A stretch of DNA of 8,817 nt, from contig JAFUQY010000264.1 in NCBI GenBank assembly GCA_017472105.1, positions 1 through 8,817 of the forward strand, written 5' to 3'. Position 1 is the first letter of the stretch; the number at the start of each line of letters is the position of its first letter. Made by a program: the position numbers and the translations under genes. The notes under the pieces are model-generated. The model ran no database searches. It had not been told where the DNA came from and saw nothing but the letters and a program-made list of their open reading frames with translations. This DNA comes from Clostridia bacterium. GTDB taxonomy: Bacteria > Bacillota_A > Clostridia > Oscillospirales > CAG-272. This document shows, piece by piece, positions 1 to 6,735 of the stretch.

Positions 1-1359
1 CAGCCATGTGTCCTGAAGAACCATCGTGTAGCTCCGGCGGACGGACTGGCGGTTTGCGTGGGCGATGTCCCTGCCTTCCAGCTTGATTTCACCGGAATCG
101 GGATCGTAGAAGCGCATGAGAAGGTTGATGATCGTGGTTTTACCGGCGCCGGTCGGACCTACGATTGCCGCAGTCATGCCGGGCTTGATGTTCATGGTCA
201 GATCGTGGATCACCTGCTTCTCCGGGGTGTAGCCGAAGTTGATATCGGTCAGATCCACACGACCGGTGACGAAGGTGCCCTTGTCGGAGCGGGATTTGGT
301 GAAGACTACCGCATCCGCGTCGTCGGGAGACTCTTCGGTTTCGTCAAGGAGTCGGAAAACACGCTCGGCTGCGGCTGCGGCGGACTGAAGCTCGTTGATG
401 ATATTCGCGGATTCGTTGATCGGGCCGCTGAACTTCCGGGAATAGAGCACGAAGGAGGAAACGTCGCCGATGGAGATGCCCTGTCCGAGATAGAGCAGGG
501 AACCGAACACGGACACAAGCGCAAGGGAGATGTTGTTGATGAAATTCACTGTCGGGCCGACCATGGTGCCGTAGTAGTCGGTCTTGAAGTAGGCATCCGC
601 GGCGGATTTGTTCTTGCCTGCGAAGCGTTCGATCATCGACGGCTCGGCGCTGTATGCACGGACGGTTTTCTGACCGGAGAGACATTCCTCGGCGTATCCG
701 TTCAGTTCCCCGAGCTTGCCGGAACGTGCACGGAACAGGGGACGGAACTTGTTTGCCATCTTGGTGGAGACGAGGATGGACATGGGAACGGTGACGGCAA
801 AGACGAGACAGAGCTTCGGCGAGATGGAAATCATCATCACAAGCGAGCCGATGACGGTCACGAGGGAGGACGCGATCTGCACAAGGTCGGTCGAGAGGGT
901 TGCGTTGATGGTGTCGATGTCGTAGGAGATGCGGGAGATGATGTCGCCGGTCTGGTTCACGTCGAAGTAGCCGACCTTCATGCGCATCAGCTTGGCGAAG
1001 ATGTCCTCGCGCATTTTCTTTACAATTCCGCGGGAGAGATTGATCATGACGACCTGAAGCGTGTACGCCATGATGCTCGAGAGGATGTACGCGCCGATCA
1101 TGAGGGTGCAGTAGAAGGCGATTTTTTCAAAATCCACCTCACCGGCTTTCGTTCCGATGGCGTCAATGGCTTCCCCGGACAGCTTCGGACCGAGCAGGGA
1201 GAGCAGATTGGAGCATACGGACAGCAGAACGGCGGTGAGATAGCCCCATTTGAAGTGCGCCATGTACTTGCCGAGACGCAGGAGGACTTTCAGTTTCTTT
1301 TTGGACTGGTTGGCAACGACGGTGTCTTCCGGTCGTGTTACTCTGGGACCTCTATTCAA
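1..1359 (-). CDS. ABC exporter half-transporter, second subunit of a heterodimer (3' end cut by window edge)
   Basis: Fused membrane and nucleotide-binding protein of the type IV ABC exporter class, expected in the cytoplasmic membrane. The first 453 codons are present; the family usually runs to about 600 residues. Visible parts: a basic N-terminus (RGPRVTRPED), membrane segments from about residue 38 to 310 including WGYLTAVLLSVCSNLL, then the ATPase start with the aromatic A-loop region (NFGYTPEK), Walker A GPTGAGKTT (Lys407) and Q-loop LQDTWL (Gln449). The signature motif, Walker B and switch histidine lie beyond base 1. I chose TTG at 1359-1357 because GGGAGG lies about 8 bases upstream; an in-frame GTG 9 bases earlier is possible but has no better ribosome site. 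The start overlaps the end of the upstream transporter gene by 8 bases, which implies translational coupling and a heterodimer. By analogy with TM287/TM288 and BmrC/BmrD this would be the catalytically canonical subunit, but the deciding residues are not in view. Substrate unknown. Confidence 0.93.
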   Translation of the reverse strand, partial: MNRGPRVTRPEDTVVANQSKKKLKVLLRLGKYMAHFKWGYLTAVLLSVCSNLLSLLGPKLSGEAIDAIGTKAGEVDFEKIAFYCTLMIGAYILSSIMAYTLQVVMINLSRGIVKKMREDIFAKLMRMKVGYFDVNQTGDIISRISYDIDTINATLSTDLVQIASSLVTVIGSLVMMISISPKLCLVFAVTVPMSILVSTKMANKFRPLFRARSGKLGELNGYAEECLSGQKTVRAYSAEPSMIERFAGKNKSAADAYFKTDYYGTMVGPTVNFINNISLALVSVFGSLLYLGQGISIGDVSSFVLYSRKFSGPINESANIINELQSAAAAAERVFRLLDETEESPDDADAVVFTKSRSDKGTFVTGRVDLTDINFGYTPEKQVIHDLTMNIKPGMTAAIVGPTGAGKTTIINLLMRFYDPDSGEIKLEGRDIAHANRQSVRRSYTMVLQDTWL

Positions 1360-3082
1360 GGAGCGCACCTCCCATCTGTGAATCGCTGATTTCTTTGTAG
1401 AGCGGGCAGGTTGCGAGAAGATGCTCATGCGTGCCCGCGCCTGTGACTCTGCCGTCCTCCATGACGAGGATCAGATCCGCATGCATAATGGACGAAATTC
1501 GCTGTGCCACGATGACGGAGGTGGTGCTGCCGCTGTAATTCTCGCGGATTGCCATGCGGAGTTTTGCGTCGGTGGCGTAGTCAAGTGCGGAGGAGGAGTC
1601 GTCGAGAACGAGAATCTCCGGATTTCCAGCCAGCGCACGGCTGAGAATGACGCGCTGTTTCTGTCCGCCGGAGAGATTTGCGCCCTTGATGGACAGCTCA
1701 AAATCCAGTCCGCCGGGCTTTTCGGCGATGAACGGAGACGCCTGCGCGTGAACGGTTGCGGTGCGGATTTCGTCTTCCGTCAGGCCGCGTCCGAAGTCGA
1801 TGTTGGTCGTGATGGTGTCGGCAAAGAGGAAGTCGTTCTGGAATGCCGCGCCGAATTTCTTCGAGATTTCATCCCGATTCATGGAGCGCACGTCGCGTCC
1901 GTCGATTTTCACCGAGCCGGAGTCCACGTCGTACTGCCGCATGAGGAGCGCGATGAGGGTTGTCTTGCCCGCGCCCGTGGGACCGATGATGCCGAGGGTC
2001 TGACCGGGCTGAAGCGTGAAGGAGATATCCTCGACGTCGTTTTTGACACCGCCGTAGGAGAAGGAAACGTGGTCGAATTCAATCTTCGCGCCCTTGTCCT
2101 TCGGCAGATCCAGTGCGTATTTGCTGTCGGGCTGCATGTCGTAGGGCGTGTTCAGCACCTCACCGATCCGGTTTGCGGATGCGATGCCGCGGGAGGACAT
2201 GATGAACATGCGGGTGACGCTCATGAGGGCGTTGAGGATGATCGTGAAATACGAAGTGAACGCGATGATTTTGCCGGTTTCGGAGAGACCTGCGTTGACG
2301 CGGTATGCACCGACGGCGATGACGGCGACAAGACCGAAGTTGAGGAACAGGTTCATCAGCGGGCTTGTCAGTGCCATGTTCAGAGCCGCGCGTTTCTCGG
2401 CGTGGTTGAGATTTGCGTTTGCGTCATCGAAGCGTTCGCGTTCAGCGGATTCCTTGCCGAGCGCCTTGATGATGCGGATGCCCTGTGCGTTTTCGCGGAC
2501 GACGCGGGTCATGTTGTCGGTCTGTACCTGCTGATCGTTGTACAGAGGAATACCGCGCTTGGATACGCCCCAGACTGCGGCAACGATGAACGGCATGGTG
2601 GCGATGAGAACGAGCGTCAGCACCGGCTCCATGGCGAATGCGATTGCGACGCCGCCGATGAGGAGACAGGGTGCGCGTACCCCGAGCCGCTGAATCATGC
2701 CGACCATCTGGTGGATGTTGTAGGTGTCGGACGTGAGCCGGGATTCGAGCGACGGAACGGTGAATGCGTCAATCTGACGGGCGGAGAGATAGGAGATGCG
2801 CCTGAACAGATCGTTGCGGAGCTTCTCCGTGGTGTCCCGTGCGACTCTTGCAGCCATGCGGTTTGCGATGATGTTGCCGAGGATCGCAAGCACGGAGCAG
2901 ACGAACATGAGAAGCCCGGTTAAGTAGATGTGCGTGCGGTTTCCGGTGGGAACGATGTCGTCGATGATGAACGAGAGGAGCATCGGGAGGAACAGATCCA
3001 TGATGGTCCCGCCGAACTTTACCGTAAAGCCCAGCATCATCCGCCGGAAGTACGGCCGCACGTAGGAAATGATGGTTTTCAA
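1352..3082 (-). CDS. ABC exporter half-transporter with degenerate ATP site (first subunit of heterodimer)
   Basis: A 576-residue fused membrane/ATPase protein of normal length. Hydrophobic segments fall near residues 17-40, 53-75, 135-175 and 240-290. The ATPase domain carries Walker A GPTGAGKTT (Lys373), Q-loop FQNDFLF, signature LSGGQ (470-474), Walker B ILVLDDSSSALD (Asp494) and D-loop SALD. The catalytic Glu after Walker B is Asp495 and the switch-loop His is Gln527 (VAQRISS). This double change is the pattern of the degenerate-site subunit in heterodimeric exporters (TM287, BmrC, LmrC type), so ATP hydrolysis should depend mainly on the site completed by the partner. The start is TTG at 3082-3080 with a rather distant AAAGGA site; no ATG lies in frame before residue 15. 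The next gene overlaps its stop by 8 bases. A promoter lies about 50 bases upstream. Likely exports drugs, lipids or peptides; the substrate cannot be read from sequence. Confidence 0.95.
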   Translation of the reverse strand: MKTIISYVRPYFRRMMLGFTVKFGGTIMDLFLPMLLSFIIDDIVPTGNRTHIYLTGLLMFVCSVLAILGNIIANRMAARVARDTTEKLRNDLFRRISYLSARQIDAFTVPSLESRLTSDTYNIHQMVGMIQRLGVRAPCLLIGGVAIAFAMEPVLTLVLIATMPFIVAAVWGVSKRGIPLYNDQQVQTDNMTRVVRENAQGIRIIKALGKESAERERFDDANANLNHAEKRAALNMALTSPLMNLFLNFGLVAVIAVGAYRVNAGLSETGKIIAFTSYFTIILNALMSVTRMFIMSSRGIASANRIGEVLNTPYDMQPDSKYALDLPKDKGAKIEFDHVSFSYGGVKNDVEDISFTLQPGQTLGIIGPTGAGKTTLIALLMRQYDVDSGSVKIDGRDVRSMNRDEISKKFGAAFQNDFLFADTITTNIDFGRGLTEDEIRTATVHAQASPFIAEKPGGLDFELSIKGANLSGGQKQRVILSRALAGNPEILVLDDSSSALDYATDAKLRMAIRENYSGSTTSVIVAQRISSIMHADLILVMEDGRVTGAGTHEHLLATCPLYKEISDSQMGGALLE

Positions 3083-3096
3083 CGGACGTGGTTTCC

Positions 3097-3128
3097 TTTC
3101 CTGTGATTATTACAAAATTTCCCTGTGA
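3097..3128 (-). repeat. Short direct repeat in the ABC transporter 5' leader
   Basis: On the minus strand TCACAGGGAAA (3128-3118) recurs as TCACAGGAAA (3106-3097), 22 bases apart or about two helical turns, between the -10 box and the start codon. It could be a regulator site or a pair of ribosome-binding-like stretches; chance is also possible. Confidence 0.25.
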
Positions 3129-3133
3129 ATTTA

Positions 3134-3162
3134 ATTATAACACAATCCGGCGTAAAGTGCAA
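3134..3162 (-). promoter_or_regulatory. Sigma-A promoter of the ABC exporter operon
   Basis: Minus-strand -35 TTGCAC (3162-3157), 17-base spacer, perfect -10 TATAAT (3139-3134), with an upstream TG making an extended -10 (TGTTATAAT). Predicted start near 3127 gives a leader of about 44 bases before the TTG start codon. Confidence 0.8.
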
Positions 3163-3190
3163 GGATTCAGCATTATTATACAGCGTTCAG

Positions 3191-3233
3191 AAAAGAAATG
3201 CATAACAACGGAAAAAATCCGTCATTATGCATT
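3191..3233 (-). terminator. Hairpin downstream of the GH127-like gene, probable intrinsic terminator
   Basis: Begins 15 bases after the stop codon at 3249. The minus strand reads AATGCATAA, a TG mismatch, ACGGA, a five-T loop, TCCGT, TG, TTATGCATT, so a 9-bp outer and 5-bp inner stem form. TCTTTT follows directly (3196-3191). The outer stem is AT-rich and the U-run is interrupted, so efficiency may be moderate. It resembles the hairpin at 6663-6716 and may be a dispersed repeat serving as a terminator. Confidence 0.6.
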
Positions 3234-3248
3234 CTGTGTTATGAATGA

Positions 3249-5105
3249 TTATCTGATTTTGATCCACGCCGAGACTTTGTGTCCCTTTTCCTGACCTGCG
3301 CTGGGGTAGTCGATGAGGGTCAGCTGTTCGCCGTTTTTCAGCGGGAGCGTGAGAATGCCGCGGCAGGGAACGGGGGATTCTTCGGGATAATGGGAGTATG
3401 CCATCCAGCTGCGGGTGGAGCCGTTTATGTCGATATCGTATGACGGTTCTGTGTCAAGGGTATCGTCGGCGGCATAGATTGTGGGACCGTACTGAACCGC
3501 GAGATACGGGATATTTTCCACAGGCACATCGGAGACATCTTCCGGGCGGATGTAATGGAAGAAATCGGAGAAGGACAGCATGAAGGTTTTGCCTTCGGTG
3601 ACGCTGACGGCGAGATAGCCGGGGTAATACTCCCGGGAGGTATCCACTTTCACGCGGACGCCGTTTGTGGTGAAGGTTGCTTTCCGGTCTGCCCATGCGG
3701 GAATCCGCAGATACAGTGTGGGCTGATTGAGAGGGGATCCGGAGACTTTCAGCACCTCAAAGGAAACATCGCCGCCGGATTCGTAGTTGTGTGCATCAAT
3801 TTTCAGTGTGATGTCATCCGTGGTGATGGTGCCGCTGCGATAGAGGTTGACGAACAGGGAACGGTGACATTCCGCCGCGGATGCGAGGGTTTCAAGGGCA
3901 AATCCCGCGGTCGAGATGCAGACACAGCAGCCGTAGTAGGACTTGTCGTCGATCATCTTTCTGCCGCCCACGGTATCGGGACGCACATCGTGACGCAGGG
4001 GATTGTAGCTGTGCACCGGGATGGGCAGTCCGCCGTTTTCTTCGGGATCGATGTGACGTTTGAGGGATGCGGACATGGCGTTGTACATGGAAATTTCGAA
4101 GGCGTCCATGTATTTCACGTCGCCGGTCATGCGCCAGAGCTGCCACAGGAACTTCATCCACGTCACGGTGACACAGGTTTCCTGCATTTCGTTCCGGTGT
4201 GCTTCGTTGAACTGCTCGACGACGGCGTGGTCGAAGGATTCAAACTTGCAGCCAAGACAGCCGATGATGGTGGCTTCTTCGCGGAGCACGCGGTTTCCGA
4301 AGCGGATGACTGCCTCACGGTATTTTTCGTCTCCGGTGACCTTCGCGTATTCCGCAAGACCTTCGAAGCAGGAGATCATCTCATATGCCTTGTCGGTGTG
4401 ATATTTGTGAACAGGAGTTGTGTCCTCGTAAGCCTGTTCGAAGAGGTTTTTGTGCAGGGTTCCGCCGAAGGAGACGATGTATTCCGCGAACTCGAGGTAG
4501 CGCGCCTCTCCCGTGCGGTTGTAGAGGAGCATGAACGGCTCGAGGATGGAGCAGGAGTTGAGACCGTCCCAGTGATCGGTGCAGGCGGCGATAACGAGCT
4601 TGCCGTCTTCTTCGCGTCCGAGCTTGGAGAGCATGTAATCCGCGTGACGCTTCAGTGCGGCGAGGATTTCGTCGGCGAGTGCGTCGTCGCGGCAGATATC
4701 GAGGAAGTAGAGGAAGCCGAGCATGATGTACTTGCGGCCCCAGATGTCCCAACCGTGGAATTCAACGTCTGTGGAGTAGGTGGAGAAGCGTCCGAGTCCG
4801 TCCTGTGCGGTGAGCATATCGCGGACGGTGGTTTCCAGCACGGCGTAAAGTTCGTCGTCGGGTTCGGGATAGCACTGGTAGGTGAAGCATGCGCCGCGCA
4901 TCATTTTGCCCCAGTATTCGCACCGCCAGCCGTGGTCGTGGTCGTCGATGCCGGGATTCTTGAAGAGATTCACAAACTTCGCCCACGCGGATGCGTCGGT
5001 GAGCTGGATTTTCTTCATGGCATCAAGCTCGTCGGTGAAGGTATCGTGATAATCGAATGTGCCCATGGGCAGAGCACGGCGTACATCGGGAAGTTTTTGT
5101 GTCAT
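3249..5105 (-). CDS. GH127/DUF1680-family glycoside hydrolase, beta-L-arabinofuranosidase-like
   Basis: A 618-residue protein with an alpha/alpha-barrel-type N-terminal two thirds and a beta-rich C-terminal third (from about residue 415: SLFVNLYRSG, LYLRIPAWA, YLAVQYGPTIYAADD), the layout of GH127. In the characterised enzyme HypBA1 a Glu and three Cys bind zinc and one of those Cys is the nucleophile. The matching residues here appear to be Glu309 and Cys311 (ETC) and Cys393-Cys394 (YYGCCVCIS). Glu297 (VVEQF) is the best candidate acid/base. The usual CCPPN-like context is changed to CCVCIS. No signal peptide is seen, so it should act in the cytoplasm on short arabinosides. The start is ATG at 5105-5103, with AGGAGGT 7 bases upstream. 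The frame stays open to 5243, but that longer version would begin upstream of the promoter and overlap the previous gene. It has its own promoter and a hairpin after the stop. The family is fairly secure; exact substrate is inferred. Confidence 0.88.
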   Translation of the reverse strand: MTQKLPDVRRALPMGTFDYHDTFTDELDAMKKIQLTDASAWAKFVNLFKNPGIDDHDHGWRCEYWGKMMRGACFTYQCYPEPDDELYAVLETTVRDMLTAQDGLGRFSTYSTDVEFHGWDIWGRKYIMLGFLYFLDICRDDALADEILAALKRHADYMLSKLGREEDGKLVIAACTDHWDGLNSCSILEPFMLLYNRTGEARYLEFAEYIVSFGGTLHKNLFEQAYEDTTPVHKYHTDKAYEMISCFEGLAEYAKVTGDEKYREAVIRFGNRVLREEATIIGCLGCKFESFDHAVVEQFNEAHRNEMQETCVTVTWMKFLWQLWRMTGDVKYMDAFEISMYNAMSASLKRHIDPEENGGLPIPVHSYNPLRHDVRPDTVGGRKMIDDKSYYGCCVCISTAGFALETLASAAECHRSLFVNLYRSGTITTDDITLKIDAHNYESGGDVSFEVLKVSGSPLNQPTLYLRIPAWADRKATFTTNGVRVKVDTSREYYPGYLAVSVTEGKTFMLSFSDFFHYIRPEDVSDVPVENIPYLAVQYGPTIYAADDTLDTEPSYDIDINGSTRSWMAYSHYPEESPVPCRGILTLPLKNGEQLTLIDYPSAGQEKGHKVSAWIKIR

Positions 5106-5119
5106 AATTTCCACCTCCT

Positions 5120-5131
5120 GTAATGTATTAC
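5120..5131. promoter_or_regulatory. Palindrome GTAATGTATTAC just before the GH127 ribosome site, possible operator
   Basis: Two 5-base arms (GTAAT/ATTAC) flank a 2-base centre in the leader, between promoter and Shine-Dalgarno sequence. A second inverted pair ATTAAG...CTTAAT (5134-5139 and 5157-5162) overlaps the -10 box. Such positions suit a sugar-responsive repressor, but AT-rich DNA also makes palindromes by chance and no regulator gene is in view. Confidence 0.3.
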
Positions 5132-5160
5132 GGATTAAGAATGATATAGCCGGATGCTTA

Positions 5161-5189
5161 ATTATAACATATCTGTGCGGCAATGTCGA
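5161..5189 (-). promoter_or_regulatory. Sigma-A promoter of the GH127-like gene
   Basis: Minus-strand -35 TCGACA (5189-5184; one base off consensus), 17-base spacer, -10 TATAAT (5166-5161) with extended TG. It starts 20 bases after the stop of the upstream glycosidase gene, so the two genes can be transcribed separately. A TTGCGCAA palindrome (5197-5204) sits just upstream. Confidence 0.78.
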
Positions 5190-5208
5190 TAGGATTTTGC
5201 GCAATTTC

Positions 5209-6585
5209 TCACGCAAACACCGCGTACGGCGAGAGGGAAACATCCCGTATCATTTCACCGATGTCCCCGGTCGGATCCCACAGGATTTCACCCAGCAGGA
5301 GCACCGGGAACCAGCACTGAAACTCAAATGCGCTGTCTTCCACGAGGGCGAGGATGGTGAGCTCCCCGTTCTTTTCGTTCATGAGCATTTCCGTCATCGC
5401 GCGGCAGACTTCGGCGGTTTTCAGCCAGTGTGCCTGCACGTAATGCCAGATTTTCCGCTTTTCCGCGAGGTATTTCGGCATCGGATCGAGTGCGGCGTAA
5501 CTGCCGATGGCGTAGGGTGCGGGCGGATAGGAGAATTTCGTCCAGTTGAGACAGCACAGTCCCTTGTAGACGCATCCGAACCGGTCATCACGTCCGCGGA
5601 GTGTGCTCATCTCGCGTGCGATATCCATCGTGGCGTCTGCGTTGTCGGTATTCTTCGGGATGTACGCAAACGGGAACGCGCCGCAGTCCTCCCACACAAT
5701 CTCGATCCGCGGGTCGACTTTGGCGATGTATGCAAGCCGCTGTCTGACGGAGGACGCGTGAAGTCCGAACTGGATGTGCAGATCCGGCTGAACGGCGAGG
5801 ATTTTTCCGGCGATGTCGTTGACATATTCGGTGACGACCTCTGCAATCAGGCGGCCGCCGAGGGTTTCCGATGAGGTTTCGGTGAACGACTGGAAATAGA
5901 TGCCGTCAGCGCCGAGCGGTGCGTAGTTGTCGAGATACTCCCGAACGACTTCATCGCGGCGGTTGAGGTGCTCCTGCATGGTTTCGGCGTTGATGTTCGT
6001 GCTCCAGCCCCAAGCGTATCCCCAGAGAAGTCGGATTCCGTTCTCGTGCGCCATTCTGACGATTTCTCGGGCATTGGTCGGGACATGGTTGTTCCAGATG
6101 ACGCAGGTGTTCATCTTGCACTTCACCATATTTTCGAAATACCCGCCGGGATCACGGATCACGTGTCCCCATGTCCAGCATCCGCGGCGTGCGATTTTCG
6201 GGGATGACACGCGTTCGTACGGGCGGATCGGGTCGTCTGTGAAAAAGACGGGACGGAAATAATACGGGAAGGTGGAGTCGGTGTTCTCGGCGTGCGGGAT
6301 GTACCGGTTGACGAAATCCGCCCAGCCGTACAGGAGCCCGCTGCGGTCAGAGCCTGTGACGGTGATGACATTGCATCCGTTCACGTTCTCCGCTTTGATG
6401 CGGTATTCCTCGGGCGTGGAGGAGTCGTGGCAGCCGAGTACGATGCGGTGTCCGGTGCCGGGATCGGTATCTGCGATGTGGAAGTCGTATTCTTCGCCCT
6501 GCCTGAGTCCGAGTTCCTCGAGATACGCGGCAAACTTGAGGGCGACTGCGTGAGTGTCGTGGGAAGCGGCGATGGTCCAGTGCAT
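5209..6585 (-). CDS. Putative intracellular glycoside hydrolase, family not assigned (GH20b/GH67-N-like domain plus barrel)
   Basis: A 458-residue protein I cannot place in a named family. Residues about 1-100 look like the small alpha/beta domain that precedes the catalytic barrel in GH20, GH67 and related enzymes: RIVLGCHDSSTPEEYRIK, then VITVTGSDRSGLLYGWADF. Next comes a barrel-like region with repeated strand-loop patterns: IARRGCWTWGHVIRDP, CVIWNNHVPTNAREI, IRLLWGYAWGW, GADGIYFQSFTETSSE, LHIQFGLHASS and IEIVWEDCGAFPF. Glu236 (after FQSFT) and Glu299 (in VWEDCG) end predicted strands and are plausible catalytic acids. No signal peptide or membrane segment is seen, so it is probably cytoplasmic. 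Start ATG 6585-6583 has GGAGG 6 bases upstream and its own promoter only 30 bases away. The adjacent GH127-like gene suggests a role in plant-type oligosaccharide breakdown; this is inference from context. A glycosidase-like fold is likely; reaction unknown. Confidence 0.75.
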   Translation of the reverse strand: MHWTIAASHDTHAVALKFAAYLEELGLRQGEEYDFHIADTDPGTGHRIVLGCHDSSTPEEYRIKAENVNGCNVITVTGSDRSGLLYGWADFVNRYIPHAENTDSTFPYYFRPVFFTDDPIRPYERVSSPKIARRGCWTWGHVIRDPGGYFENMVKCKMNTCVIWNNHVPTNAREIVRMAHENGIRLLWGYAWGWSTNINAETMQEHLNRRDEVVREYLDNYAPLGADGIYFQSFTETSSETLGGRLIAEVVTEYVNDIAGKILAVQPDLHIQFGLHASSVRQRLAYIAKVDPRIEIVWEDCGAFPFAYIPKNTDNADATMDIAREMSTLRGRDDRFGCVYKGLCCLNWTKFSYPPAPYAIGSYAALDPMPKYLAEKRKIWHYVQAHWLKTAEVCRAMTEMLMNEKNGELTILALVEDSAFEFQCWFPVLLLGEILWDPTGDIGEMIRDVSLSPYAVFA

Positions 6586-6614
6586 GATGGTCCTCCGATC
6601 GTGGTATTTTCTTC

Positions 6615-6643
6615 ATTATATCATATAAGAAACAATCTGTCAC
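6615..6643 (-). promoter_or_regulatory. Sigma-A promoter of the unassigned glycosidase gene
   Basis: Minus-strand -35 GTGACA (6643-6638; one base off consensus), 17-base spacer, -10 TATAAT (6620-6615). Predicted start near 6608, leaving a very short leader of about 23 bases that contains the GGAGG ribosome site. Confidence 0.78.
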
Positions 6644-6662
6644 GGGAAAATCAAAGGAAAGC

Positions 6663-6716
6663 AAAAAAATGCACAGTGCGGAACGGAATCGGACTTCATT
6701 CTGCATTGTGCATTTT
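6663..6716 (-). terminator. Long hairpin with T-run after the UPF0371 gene, probable intrinsic terminator
   Basis: Two 18-base arms (6666-6683 and 6699-6716) flank a 15-base loop. On the minus strand the hairpin starts 19 bases after the stop at 6736 and ends in a seven-T run. Sixteen of 18 positions are Watson-Crick; the other two are G-U in plus-strand RNA but A-C mismatches in minus-strand RNA. It shares AATGCA-rich arms and CCGTT in the middle with the hairpin at 3197-3233, so both may belong to one intergenic repeat family. Confidence 0.65.
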
Positions 6717-6735
6717 GATTTCTTCATTTAATATA

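Noticed and set aside
1..3082. ABC genes as an importer for the glycosidase products
   Set aside because: Membrane and ATPase domains are fused in the exporter order, and there is no solute-binding protein or separate permease.
3197..3233. Hairpin considered as a riboswitch or small RNA
   Set aside because: It has only two short stems with a U-tail after a stop codon, and no conserved aptamer-like sequence. A terminator or repeat is the simpler reading.
3088..3294. Small plus-strand ORF across the gap between the ABC and GH127-like genes
   Set aside because: It spans the ABC promoter and the terminator hairpin, lacks a ribosome site, and its translation comes largely from the intergenic palindrome.
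58..5123. Very long plus-strand ORFs (58-1389, 1421-2923, 3555-5123) opposite the minus-strand genes
   Set aside because: They lie codon-on-codon opposite real genes and stay open only because those genes avoid TTA, CTA and TCA. The translations are rich in Gly, His, Asp and Val with no domain, and there is no ribosome site or promoter.
5106..5243. A 46-codon N-terminal extension of the GH127-like gene, starting at 5243
   Set aside because: It would overlap the upstream gene, start before the gene's own promoter, and ignore the strong AGGAGGT site in front of the ATG at 5105. The extension is basic and not signal-peptide-like.
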